Shown: piece after piece, positions 1 to 6,453 of the stretch
How positions within the stretch are numbered: the stretch's first letter is position 1
Layout of the letters: the number at the start of each line of letters is the position of its first letter
NCBI GenBank assembly: GCA_002472405.1
Contig: DKRV01000010.1
Location: forward strand, 1 to 20,381
Source of the DNA: Clostridiales bacterium UBA7273
Lineage (GTDB): Bacteria; Bacillota; Clostridia; Oscillospirales; Oscillospiraceae
DNA: 20,381 nt
Reading direction: 5' to 3'
Program-made: the position numbers and the translations under genes
Notes under the pieces: model-generated
Database searches by the model: none
The model's input: only the letters and a program-made list of their open reading frames with translations
Told to the model about the DNA's origin: nothing

Positions 1-407
1 GCATCGGCGTCCGCATCGGCATCGGCGTCCGCATCCGCATCGGCATCGGCATCCGCATCCGCATCTGCATCGGCGTCCGCGTCCGCATCCGCATCGGCGT
101 CCGCATCGGCATCGGCGTCCGCATCGGCATCAGCGTCCGCATCCGCATCGGCGTCCGCATCCGCATCGGCGTCCGCATCCGCATCATCGTCAGCATCTGC
201 ATCCGCGTCGGAATCGCCGCCGTGTACACCATCTATGTTCAGGTGAACGACGTGGCCTCCCAGATTGCTCATAAACATGTATGTAGCGTTGCCGGGAACA
301 TAGTCGGCAGCCGGACCGGACATGCCGCTGCTGGGATGCCATATGATGGCCTCTTCAACGGTGCTGCCGTAGATAAGATCCCAACCGTCAATGTCGGCTC
401 CGTTGAC
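1..407 (-). pseudogene. In-frame continuation of the secreted Asp-Ala repeat protein, partial at window edge
   Basis: After the TAA at 408-410 the same minus-strand frame stays open for the remaining 135 codons. It first encodes an ordinary globular-looking stretch (VNGADIDGWDLIYGS, then EEAIIWHPSSGMSGPAADY), then GGDSDADAD and a pure Asp-Ala dipeptide tract to base 3. The smooth continuation argues for one ancestral gene cut by a single substitution (for example AAA, CAA or GAA to TAA), a sequencing error, or read-through. There is no start codon with a convincing ribosome site right after the stop. Acidic dipeptide tracts in exported proteins are known as flexible stalks (for example Ser-Asp repeats of staphylococcal adhesins); a similar role here is inference. 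The C-terminus is outside the window. Confidence 0.6.
3..212 (-). repeat. Asp-Ala coding hexamer tract
   Basis: Thirty consecutive 6-bp units (plus-strand form GCATCS or GCGTCS, with minor variants) run from the window start to about 182, followed by a less regular end to about 212. Read on the minus strand each unit encodes Asp-Ala. Variation between GAT/GAC and between GCC/GCG/GCA/GCT is almost all synonymous, showing selection on the peptide. The tract continues beyond the window. Confidence 0.93.
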
Positions 408-821
408 TTAGATCTTGATTACGCAGTCGGCAGGAAGCCTGAGCAGAGTACCGTATCCCACCGGGTTAATCACATCTTTGAAAGTGAGATAAGCCTTGTC
501 AAAGGTAGAGCGCCAGAAAACGGTGTTGGTAACAGGCAGATATGCCGTAACGGTCACGGTAGCGTTGGCAGGGAGCTTTTCATAGCCATGCAGGCAAAGC
601 AGGAAGTTGATGAAGTTTGCGTCGGGATACTCGGTGTTTTTAAGACCGATCCCCTCGAATACCGACATGACGGACGTAGCAGATTCTGTCTCGACCGCAG
701 CGGTGGCATCGACTCCATCAGCACTTGCGTTGGTGCTCAGCACAAAAACAGCAAACAGAAAAACAGCAAGTACAAACAGTACGGTAAGCGCAGGCTTGCT
801 GAACTTTTCTAATTTTACCAT
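408..821 (-). CDS. Secreted protein, N-terminal part (gene interrupted by in-frame TAA)
   Basis: About 137 residues open with a short basic N-terminus (MVKLEKFSKP), a long hydrophobic stretch and an NASA/DG signal-peptidase-like site near residue 35, so export is likely. The mature part is Thr/Val-rich and resembles no family I can name. I chose the ATG at 821, preceded by AGGAGG at 837-842. The spacer is long (about 15 bases); a CTG at 828-830 would sit 6 bases from that site and is a possible alternative start. Translation ends at a TAA (408-410), but the same frame continues without another stop through the Asp-Ala tract to the window edge, so this is probably the front half of a longer surface or secreted protein. 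It has its own promoter and a long leader upstream. Confidence 0.7.
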   Translation of the reverse strand: MVKLEKFSKPALTVLFVLAVFLFAVFVLSTNASADGVDATAAVETESATSVMSVFEGIGLKNTEYPDANFINFLLCLHGYEKLPANATVTVTAYLPVTNTVFWRSTFDKAYLTFKDVINPVGYGTLLRLPADCVIKI

Positions 822-845
822 ACTATTCAGTTTTGTCCTCCTTTC

Positions 846-962
846 CCCCAAAGATCCATACTAATACCTATACCGGCGAGCGTTATCCATGCGGCATCGA
901 TTATCTCTGCCTTTCGGCAGGGAAGCAGTCAGCCGTTGCTCACGGAAGCAGCCCGGCGGCTA
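846..962 (-). promoter_or_regulatory. Hairpin-rich 5' leader of the Asp-Ala protein gene (possible cis-regulatory RNA)
   Basis: Between the minus-strand promoter and the start codon lie about 150 transcribed bases. They contain a CTGCC-GAAA-GGCAG hairpin (GNRA tetraloop), a TGCT/AGCA hairpin, and possible pairing of GCCGG near 955 with CCGGT near 873 as a closing stem. GC content is much higher than in the flanking promoter DNA. I could not match it to the c-di-GMP, c-di-AMP, cobalamin, SAM or other riboswitch cores I compared by eye, so the class is unknown. Confidence 0.35.
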
Positions 963-981
963 TTAATTAATATTATATCTA

Positions 982-1010
982 ATGATACTATATTATAACC
1001 GAGAATTCAA
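982..1010 (-). promoter_or_regulatory. Sigma-A-type promoter for the Asp-Ala protein gene
   Basis: On the minus strand TTGAAT (1005-1010) and TATCAT (982-987) are separated by 17 bases in a very AT-rich stretch. Transcription would begin near 975 and give a leader of about 150 bases. Confidence 0.55.
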
Positions 1011-1109
1011 GACATATTATGGTAAAGATAGCTTTTTATAAGCAAAAAGCTATAAAAATTTGGTTAAAAATTTTGAAAGATATATACATTGGACAGATTT
1101 TGTATAGAG

Positions 1110-1138
1110 TTGCACAAGCGCCGGGTCTGTGTTAAAAT
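1110..1138 (+). promoter_or_regulatory. Sigma-A-type promoter for the pyridoxal kinase gene
   Basis: TTGCAC (1110-1115) and TAAAAT (1133-1138) have an exact 17-base spacer. The start codon lies 40 bases downstream behind a GGAG ribosome site. Confidence 0.65.
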
Positions 1139-1177
1139 CAATACGATATTTCAATTAATAATAAGGTAGGAGACACT

Positions 1178-2044
1178 ATGGAAAAACTGCCTAAGCTGCC
1201 GAGAATGGCGGCTGTTCATGATCTGTCCGGAATGGGAAAATGCTCGCTTACAGTTGCTCTTCCTATAGTTTCCGCAACGGGAGTTGAGTGCTGCTGCATA
1301 CCGACGGCTCTTTTATCCACCCATACCGGCGGCTTCACTGACTGGACGTTTACCGACCTGAGCGGGGATATAGTCCCGATCGCCGAGCATTGGCACAGCC
1401 TGGGACTAAGGTTCGATGCAATATATTCCGGCTATCTCGCCTCCGAGGCGCAGGGAAAGCTGCTCGAGCGCGCGATCGAGCTTCTGAAAAACGACGAGAC
1501 GCTCGTCATTGTCGATCCTGCCATGGCCGATAACGGCAAATACTACGCGAACCTCGGTGATTGGATGGCGGAGTGCTTCCGTCGCCTTATAAAAAAGGCC
1601 GATATCATAACGCCGAATATAACCGAGGCATGCTTCCTGACCGGTATGGAATACAGACCCGGTACTCACAGCATGGCGTATGTCACTGAGCTTATCGACA
1701 GGCTCTCCGAGCTGGGGCCGGATTTTGTTGCCGTGACGGGTGTCAGCGCAGAGCCGGGGAAGGTCGGCATAGTTGCGCGCGATAACAAAAGCGGCCGGCT
1801 GTGTTCGGTCATGAACGAGGCTCTCGACGGCACCTTCCACGGCGCGGGAGATGTCTTTGCCTCGGCCTTTGCGGCACTTTTGACTCGCGGAGCGGCTCTT
1901 GAGGATGCGCTCAATGCTGCCGAGGAGTTTGTCACCGCCGCGATAGAGCGCACCGCAAAGCGAAATACGCCGCGTCATTACGGGCTCGATTTCGAGGGCG
2001 TCCTGCCAAAATATATAGAAATCTGCCGAGGTCTGTTCGAGTAG
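1178..2044 (+). CDS. Pyridoxal/pyridoxamine kinase (PdxY/PdxK-like)
   Basis: A 288-residue cytosolic ribokinase-superfamily kinase that phosphorylates pyridoxal or pyridoxamine with ATP in the B6 salvage pathway. The N-terminal HDLSGMGKCSLT (14-25) and STHTGGFT (47-54) are typical of the substrate side. DPAMADNGKYY (113-123) and TPNITEA (145-151) are characteristic of pyridoxamine kinases. GTFHGAGDVFASA (218-230) holds the GAGD anion hole with catalytic base Asp225. Length is normal for the family (about 280-290). ATG at 1178 follows GGAG with a 6-base gap. The gene stands alone with its own promoter, transcribed away from the Asp-Ala gene. Two PLP-dependent aminotransferases lie elsewhere in the window and would use its product, but they are not co-transcribed. 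The exact vitamer preference cannot be read from sequence. Confidence 0.93.
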   Translation: MEKLPKLPRMAAVHDLSGMGKCSLTVALPIVSATGVECCCIPTALLSTHTGGFTDWTFTDLSGDIVPIAEHWHSLGLRFDAIYSGYLASEAQGKLLERAIELLKNDETLVIVDPAMADNGKYYANLGDWMAECFRRLIKKADIITPNITEACFLTGMEYRPGTHSMAYVTELIDRLSELGPDFVAVTGVSAEPGKVGIVARDNKSGRLCSVMNEALDGTFHGAGDVFASAFAALLTRGAALEDALNAAEEFVTAAIERTAKRNTPRHYGLDFEGVLPKYIEICRGLFE

Positions 2045-2119
2045 TCGGACAGTGCGTTGACTAAGCGTTCGGGAACTGAGAATTGGCAAAATAAATTTGG
2101 AAATACTTTTGACATAAAC

Positions 2120-2149
2120 TTGACATTTCGGCTAAACCTAAAGTATAAT
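2120..2149 (+). promoter_or_regulatory. Promoter of the 2-hydroxyacyl-CoA dehydratase operon
   Basis: TTGACA (2120-2125) and TATAAT (2144-2149) are consensus boxes with an 18-base spacer; another TTGACA sits at 2109-2114. The 5' leader of about 65 bases contains a GTATGG-GAAA-CCATAC hairpin (2161-2176). The strength of this promoter suggests high expression. Confidence 0.8.
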
Positions 2150-2222
2150 CATGCGAAGGGGTATGGGAAACCATACTGGAAACTGGTAAGCAAAAATTTT
2201 AAATAAGCGGAAGGGGTTGCAA

Positions 2223-3410
2223 ATGAAAGACCTAAAACATCTGATCTATTTTGAAAACCTGCTGCAGGACGCTCAGAATGAGCTTGTCACCAAGGCAGTG
2301 GAGGATGGGCAGATAGCACTCGGTTACAACTGCTATTACATACCCGAAGTCCTTCTCAATCTTGAAGGCTGCTTCTCTTCAAGACTTCGCGCTCCCAATT
2401 GCACGTCCAGCGATATCGCAAACTACTACATGACAAACCGTACCTGCCCCTATGCACGCTCCATTCTTGAGCGCGCCATCGAAGGCGGATACAACTACCT
2501 CAGCTGCCTGTTCGGCGCGGAAAGCTGCGCGACCATGGAGCGTATGGAAGAGCACTTCTTCCTCATCAATCCCGTTAAGCACGACGGATTCTTCGTTACC
2601 CAGATCGATCCTCCCATGAAGGGCGATCAGACCAACCTTGATTACTACAAAGCTCAGCTTAAGCTCAAAGTCGTTGACGAGATGAAGAACCGTCTTGGAG
2701 TTGATGTCTCCGATGAGGCTATGCGCAAGGCTATCGAGCAGCACAACGAGCTCAGCCGCATCATCACCGAGATCGGCAACTTCCGCAAGCTCGATAATCC
2801 GCCCATCACCGGCTATGAGTTCCATGTCATCCAGCTCGTAAGCCAGGTCTGCCCCCATAAGCTGATCCTGCCTTACCTCAAGGAGACTCTTGAAGAGATC
2901 AAGACCCGCGAACCGGAAGAGAAGTTCCCGTTCCGCGCCCGCGTTGCACTTGTCGGCTCTGAGGTCGATGACCCCGAGTTCACAAAGCTTATCGAAATGT
3001 GCGGCGCAATGGTCGTTGCCGACCGCTACTGCTTCGGCTCGTTCCCCAGCAGAGAGCAGATTGAGATCAAGGAAGGCGAGACCGCGTTCGACGCCATCTG
3101 CCGCCACTACCTGTACTGGAACCAGTGCGCACGCTTTATGGATGGCTTCAAGATCGACCAGCGTCACGCTATCGCGGCCCAGCTCGTTGAAGATTTCAAG
3201 GCTGACGGCATCATCTACGAAAACATGAAGTTCTGCGAGTTCTGGAGCTATGAGAAGGTTCTTGCAAACCACATCTTCACGAACGAAAAGCACATTCCTT
3301 GCTGCACCATCGAGAAGGAGTATTCCCTCGGCGCAGTCGGACAGCTTCGTACACGTTTCCAGGCGTTCATCGAATCCCTGGAGATCAAGTCCATTCAGGG
3401 AGGTAAGTAA
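2223..3410 (+). CDS. 2-hydroxyacyl-CoA dehydratase family subunit (HgdB/BcrC-like)
   Basis: A 395-residue cytosolic iron-sulfur protein of the 2-hydroxyglutaryl-CoA dehydratase D-component / benzoyl-CoA reductase superfamily. These enzymes dehydrate 2-hydroxyacyl-CoA (or reduce aromatic acyl-CoA) by a ketyl-radical route after electron injection from an ATP-driven activator. Family signs are the cysteines in CYYIPEVLL (Cys37), NRTCPYARSIL (Cys75) and FGAESC (Cys102), and the C-terminal MKFCEFWSYEK (Cys338), matching the cluster-binding region of the family. I chose ATG 2223, six bases after GGAAGGGG, over a TTG two codons earlier. The stop overlaps the next gene's start (TAATG), so translation is coupled. 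Codon use is strongly biased to C-ending codons, consistent with high expression. The substrate is not determinable: HadBC-like, HgdAB-like and Bcr/Bzd-like roles all remain possible. Confidence 0.88.
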   Translation: MKDLKHLIYFENLLQDAQNELVTKAVEDGQIALGYNCYYIPEVLLNLEGCFSSRLRAPNCTSSDIANYYMTNRTCPYARSILERAIEGGYNYLSCLFGAESCATMERMEEHFFLINPVKHDGFFVTQIDPPMKGDQTNLDYYKAQLKLKVVDEMKNRLGVDVSDEAMRKAIEQHNELSRIITEIGNFRKLDNPPITGYEFHVIQLVSQVCPHKLILPYLKETLEEIKTREPEEKFPFRARVALVGSEVDDPEFTKLIEMCGAMVVADRYCFGSFPSREQIEIKEGETAFDAICRHYLYWNQCARFMDGFKIDQRHAIAAQLVEDFKADGIIYENMKFCEFWSYEKVLANHIFTNEKHIPCCTIEKEYSLGAVGQLRTRFQAFIESLEIKSIQGGK

Positions 3411-5014
3411 TGATGTTCGATAAAGTAATAGCAGCTGTTGATAAAAAGCTTGAACGCTTTGATCCCATATGGCAGGCCGAGAACGGCGTAGGCGGCCAGA
3501 GAGACCGTTACTACGACAAGACCGGCGTTGCAAAATGGCGTGAGTGGCGCGGCGTTAAGGACACCATGGTCGACTACGGCGCATGGCTGAAGAACCTCGC
3601 TTCCATGGCAATGATGGTCGCATCCGCTCCGATCCCCTGCCTTAAGGGCTTTTGGGAGTATCGCTGGATGGGCTCTTACCTCGGCACATTCATGTTTATT
3701 GACCGCCTGTTTGAAGGCTTCCGCGGCTACGAGCTGGTCACGGCACACAAGTGCATGCACGCTATCGTCCGCAGCCTGACCAAGAAGATTGCGTTCTGCC
3801 TGTCCAACGACCGTCGTCTCGGAGGCGGCAAGGATACCGACCGCATCGTTCCCATGGACGAGGTCCTGCCTCCGCTGTTCATGATGGGCTTCAAAGAGCT
3901 CGTTCCGTTCCCCCTCCAGACTCTGCCCGAGTTCATCATCTGCGACGTTGACCAGCACATCGAGCCTTATTACATCGACGTTGCCGAGTCCTTCGGACTT
4001 CCTGCCGACGTCTGCTCGCGCTGCGCGGCCGAGACCGGTGTTGCACTCGACGACGCATTCCCCCTCATCGGTAAGGCAATGATCTCGACCAACATGCCTT
4101 GCAACGCATCCGAGGCGACCTCTATGTTCCAGCGCCGCCGCATAGGCATGCCGGACTTCCCCGTAACCCTGGCCATGATCCACAACGAGCCGGGCGCACA
4201 TCCGTATTCCACTCAGATGCTCAAGGACGCCATCGCTTTCGTCGAAAAAGAGTACGGCGTGAAGTACGACTGGGATAATCTCTTTAAGTACGCAAAGCTC
4301 ATGAATGAGCAGAACACTATAGAGCTTGAAAAGTGGGACTACTTCAAGACCCCGTATTCGGCTCTGTGCGGCATTGCCGAGACGCTCTATCGTCTGTATG
4401 CATGGGCATCCGTAAACGGAACCGATCCTTACTTCAACAAGGTCGACCGCCAGGTCATCAAGATCATGCGCAAGGCGTATGAAGAGAAGAAGGAGCCGTT
4501 CGGCGGCAGAACCCGTCACCGCGCATTCCTGTGGGGACCCTCCGCTGTTTACTACACCGATTTCCCGACCTGGATCCAGAACTGCTGGGGCATCAATATC
4601 GTCCTGAACATGGACTCCACCATGGGTCACAACATGATCAACACCGAAGATCCCGACGAGGCAATCAAGGATCTTGCTCTGTTCTCCGAGAAGGCAACCA
4701 TGCGTCACCACGCCGTCGGCGGCTGGGACAATGTCAACGCCATCTGGGAGTGGGCAAAGAACTTCAACTGCGACATGGTGCTCATGAACGACAACATCGC
4801 CTGCAAGGGCATGCTCGGCGTTCACGCTCTCATGGAAGAGCAGGCAAGGGATCTCGGCTTCCACTTCATCTTCATCGAGCATGACCTTGAGGACTGCCGC
4901 ACTGTTTCCCGCCAGGATATGCGTAACTGCGTAAACGGCTACATGTCCGTAGTTCTGGGCGAGGAGCCTCTTGATCCCACGCTCGTTGAGTTTGACGACA
5001 GCGATGCATATTAA
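3410..5014 (+). CDS. 2-hydroxyacyl-CoA dehydratase / benzoyl-CoA reductase family subunit, long form
   Basis: A 534-residue partner subunit of the same superfamily. It has cysteines in TAHKCMHAIVRSL (Cys115), FIICDVDQH (Cys178), VCSRC (202/205), STNMPCNAS (Cys231), NIACKGMLG (Cys465) and EHDLEDCRT (Cys496). The last segment corresponds to the conserved C-terminal region that ends the second Rossmann-like domain. It is longer than typical HadB/HgdA-type subunits (about 370-480 residues by my recollection), with extra sequence at the N-terminus (residues 1-105) and around 280-370. Two ATGs stand in tandem; the first overlaps the previous stop, 6 bases behind GGAGG, and the second (3413) is equally usable. 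It probably forms the heterodimer with the upstream gene. No activator ATPase (HgdC/HadI-like) and no CoA-transferase occur in the window, so these must be elsewhere or shared. Confidence 0.87.
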   Translation: MMFDKVIAAVDKKLERFDPIWQAENGVGGQRDRYYDKTGVAKWREWRGVKDTMVDYGAWLKNLASMAMMVASAPIPCLKGFWEYRWMGSYLGTFMFIDRLFEGFRGYELVTAHKCMHAIVRSLTKKIAFCLSNDRRLGGGKDTDRIVPMDEVLPPLFMMGFKELVPFPLQTLPEFIICDVDQHIEPYYIDVAESFGLPADVCSRCAAETGVALDDAFPLIGKAMISTNMPCNASEATSMFQRRRIGMPDFPVTLAMIHNEPGAHPYSTQMLKDAIAFVEKEYGVKYDWDNLFKYAKLMNEQNTIELEKWDYFKTPYSALCGIAETLYRLYAWASVNGTDPYFNKVDRQVIKIMRKAYEEKKEPFGGRTRHRAFLWGPSAVYYTDFPTWIQNCWGINIVLNMDSTMGHNMINTEDPDEAIKDLALFSEKATMRHHAVGGWDNVNAIWEWAKNFNCDMVLMNDNIACKGMLGVHALMEEQARDLGFHFIFIEHDLEDCRTVSRQDMRNCVNGYMSVVLGEEPLDPTLVEFDDSDAY

Positions 5015-5032
5015 TAGGAGGATAAGGTAATA

Positions 5033-5206
5033 ATGAAAACTGTTGCAAAGATCGGCGGCAAGGTCGCCATGTTCGCTTTCCTCGCTTTTGTCGGAACCTT
5101 TACCCTGTATATGACCAATGGCGAAAACAAGCTTATATACTATGTCATTCGCCCGCTGCTGAATAAGCACTACGACTCTCAGGTCCGTGACCGCAGAATC
5201 GTGTAA
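5033..5206 (+). CDS. 57-residue single-span membrane peptide in the dehydratase operon
   Basis: The start is ATG 5033 and the stop TAA 5204-5206. The peptide begins MKTVAKIGGKVAMFAFLAFV and ends HYDSQVRDRRIV. Residues about 11-28 form a hydrophobic segment; both ends are basic or polar. An AGGAGG lies upstream (spacing about 11 bases, with a second AAGG closer). The gene begins 18 bases after the dehydratase stop and ends before the operon terminator, so it is the third gene of the transcript. Codon use (GGC, GTC, AAG, CGC, CTC) matches the dehydratase genes, which supports real translation. I recognise no family. A membrane anchor or modulator for the dehydratase complex is a guess from position only. 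Confidence 0.7.
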   Translation: MKTVAKIGGKVAMFAFLAFVGTFTLYMTNGENKLIYYVIRPLLNKHYDSQVRDRRIV

Positions 5207-5240
5207 TAATAAGGATTAATTGATAATCCAGAAAGATGGA

Positions 5241-5273
5241 ATGCAGCTGCCTCTAAGGCGGCTGCATTTTTCT
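5241..5273 (+). terminator. Intrinsic terminator of the dehydratase operon
   Basis: ATGCAGCTGCC, loop TCTAA, GGCGGCTGCAT forms an 11-bp stem (one G-U pair in the plus-strand RNA), followed by TTTTTCTT. Confidence 0.9.
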
Positions 5274-5448
5274 TGTATGCTGTTGGCATTAAATGCAGCC
5301 GCAATTCTTGCCCATGGATGCGCAAAACATACGGAGAAATTCTATATGTTTGACAGAGCTGCAAGATGAAGCTTTGTTTCATCAAGGTTGTGCAACGCTA
5401 TAAGATTTTTCTTTTCCTCTACGGGCACTTCCATAGAGAATTTTTTCT

Positions 5449-5667
5449 TTACTGCCGTTTTGTTATCTCGGCTGTCTTTCTGAGAAAATATTCCGTTTTC
5501 AGCCTCTGATGCGTTCCTGCCTCGATGTGCTCCACCATCCACTCCATCATTTCGTCGAGCATTTCGGGAGTATTCAGCATCATTGCTATACCAACTATTG
5601 CGTCCCTTTCCACGCCGAAAAGATGAAGTCCATTGATTAAATGTTTCTGAGCTGGGGAAAGTTCCAT
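5449..5667 (-). CDS. Small hypothetical protein (72 aa), probably mobile-element associated
   Basis: The 72-residue product begins MELSPAQKHLINGLHLFGV and is rich in Met, Glu and hydrophobic residues in a helical pattern (IVGIAMMLNTPEMLDEMMEWM). It has a near-perfect ribosome site, AGAGGAGG, 6 bases before the ATG at 5667. It lies in a different frame from the long open frame that covers it, and its composition is far more protein-like there. The small acidic helical type is reminiscent of short ORFs in Oscillospirales mobile elements; this is recall, not a match. The C-terminal 25 residues (from about AGTHQR) are more basic and may be frameshifted, since the other frame looks coding again there. 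Function unknown. Confidence 0.55.
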   Translation of the reverse strand: MELSPAQKHLINGLHLFGVERDAIVGIAMMLNTPEMLDEMMEWMVEHIEAGTHQRLKTEYFLRKTAEITKRQ

Positions 5668-6019
5668 TACTAACCTCCTCTATAAAATCCTCAATATATG
5701 CTTTGTTCTGTTTAGTGATATTTGCTGTTGCCAAGATCGTATAATCAGTAAACGATTGATTACTGTAAATATAAAACTTTCCAGAAGTAAATGCAAACCA
5801 TTCTTTAGGCAAATGTCCGCGCATAGCACGCAACCGTTCAAAACGGTTGTTTTCCATGGTTTCAATCTCGACACTCCGGCCGCGCTGAGCACGGCTAAAC
5901 CTCACCCCACCTTTCGGCGGTGCCCTGCCTTTGTTCGCGGTCTCGGCGGTGTGCTTGCGGAAGCTCTCCTGCACCTTGCCGTAGTTTGCGCTGTCGTGCT
6001 CCGTTCCGGTAAAGATGTT

Positions 6020-6039
6020 TAAGCTGACGAGAGTCGAAC
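6020..6039 (+). repeat. Dispersed repeat, short copy C (core only)
   Basis: TAAGCTGACGAGAGTCGAAC is identical over 20 bp to bases 20260-20279, and inverted with one mismatch relative to the copy at 6116-6218. The similarity stops after the core. It faces the other copy, so the two cores make a long-range inverted repeat around 6040-6197. Confidence 0.8.
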
Positions 6040-6115
6040 ACTCATCGGTTTTGACGGCAGCTTTTAGCTCATGCTGCGTTAAAGCTCTTGACAATACGGC
6101 AGTATTCTCAGCGAG

Positions 6116-6218
6116 CTTTGCCTTGCCTGAGCAAAAATCTGCCCGACAAAACTACAAGGCAAAAGTAGTCGGAAGAGCGCATTGACAGGCGATACGTATT
6201 CGACTCTTGTCAGCTTAT
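6116..6218 (-). repeat. Dispersed structured repeat, copy A
   Basis: Read on the minus strand from 6218, about 60 bases align with the plus-strand copy at 20259. There are about a dozen substitutions, nearly all transitions. Shared blocks include AAGCTGAC, AGAGTCGAA, TATCGCCTGTC and CTTCCG. A hairpin follows: CTTTTGCCTTG (6155-6165) pairs with CAAGGCAAAG (6116-6125), enclosing GGGCA (6140-6144) paired with TGCTC (6129-6133). The T-arm-like TTCGACTC on the opposite strand is the only tRNA resemblance. Confidence 0.8.
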
Positions 6219-6242
6219 CTTGCCCAGCGCGTCACAGCACAT

Positions 6243-6404
6243 TTACTCAAACGCCTCTGCCTCGCTTATCGTGTCGCCGTATGCGTGTCTGTAGACCTTG
6301 ACAGCGCTGTTAAGCTCTTTCTCCGAGAGGTCTGAAAGCATGGCAACGCGCAGCTCGTCGAGGCTTATATCGCCCTGTGGGATGCGATAAAGATAACTAC
6401 ACAT
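6243..6404 (-). pseudogene. Small truncated ORF (53 aa) downstream of the SLH gene terminator
   Basis: The frame MCSYLYRIPQGDISLDELRV to AEAFE has good codon use (GAC, CTC, GAG, GTC) and an amphipathic, protein-like pattern. However, it begins directly at the T-tract of the SLH gene's terminator. The only ribosome-site-like AGGAG lies inside that hairpin's stem. It therefore looks like the C-terminal piece of a gene whose 5' part was lost, or a leaderless relic. The stop is followed within about 25 bases by dispersed repeat copy A. No family recognised. Confidence 0.4.
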
Positions 6405-6442
6405 ATAAAAAAGCTCCTGCAAGATCATCTTGCAGGAGCTTT
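6404..6442 (-). terminator. Intrinsic terminator of the SLH protein gene
   Basis: On the minus strand AAAGCTCCTGCAAGAT and ATCTTGCAGGAGCTTT form a 16-bp perfect stem with almost no loop, followed by TTTTATAT. The sequence is nearly symmetrical, with some A residues on the other side. Its arm begins like the terminator at 13952 (AAAGCTCCTGCA). Confidence 0.9.
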
Positions 6443-6453
6443 GACTTTAGATA

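Larger units (their letters stand above)
5342..6094 (-). pseudogene. Degenerate mobile-element-derived coding region with frame disruptions
   Basis: One long frame joins pieces that look coding but do not form a single sensible protein. The upstream part (ending SANYGKVQESFRKHTAE) and the middle part (MENNRFERLRAM onward, through FYIYSNQSFTDYTILATA and QNKAYIEDFIEEV) read like genuine protein. From about 5667 to 5500 the frame turns to Arg/Asn/Gly-rich shadow sequence, because the small gene at 5449-5667 occupies another frame there. The end (VKKKFSMEVPVEEKKNLIAL, then HNLDETKL) again looks genuine and resembles, from memory, a segment opening domains of very large proteins in Clostridial phage or conjugative elements. 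It stops abruptly at LAALSNI. I read this as a deletion- and frameshift-scarred remnant. The TTG start at 6094 has no good ribosome site. Confidence 0.45.

Noticed and set aside
1..212. CRISPR array
   Set aside because: Units are 6 bp, contiguous and coding; there are no spacers or direct repeats of CRISPR size.
222..812. Plus-strand open frame opposite the Asp-Ala protein
   Set aside because: The minus frame has a signal peptide, ribosome site, promoter and dipeptide repeat; the plus frame has none of these.
2379..3533. 384-codon minus-strand open frame
   Set aside because: Antisense shadow of the first dehydratase gene, for the same reasons.
3395..5170. 591-codon open frame on the minus strand, antisense to the dehydratase genes
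   Set aside because: It is a shadow of the strongly biased third positions of the plus-strand genes. It runs through the gene junction and terminator-side gene, has no ribosome site, and its sequence is His/Val/Leu/Asp-rich with no domain pattern.
5179..5385. 68-codon minus-strand open frame
   Set aside because: It crosses the dehydratase operon terminator and the membrane-peptide gene; no ribosome site or protein-like pattern.
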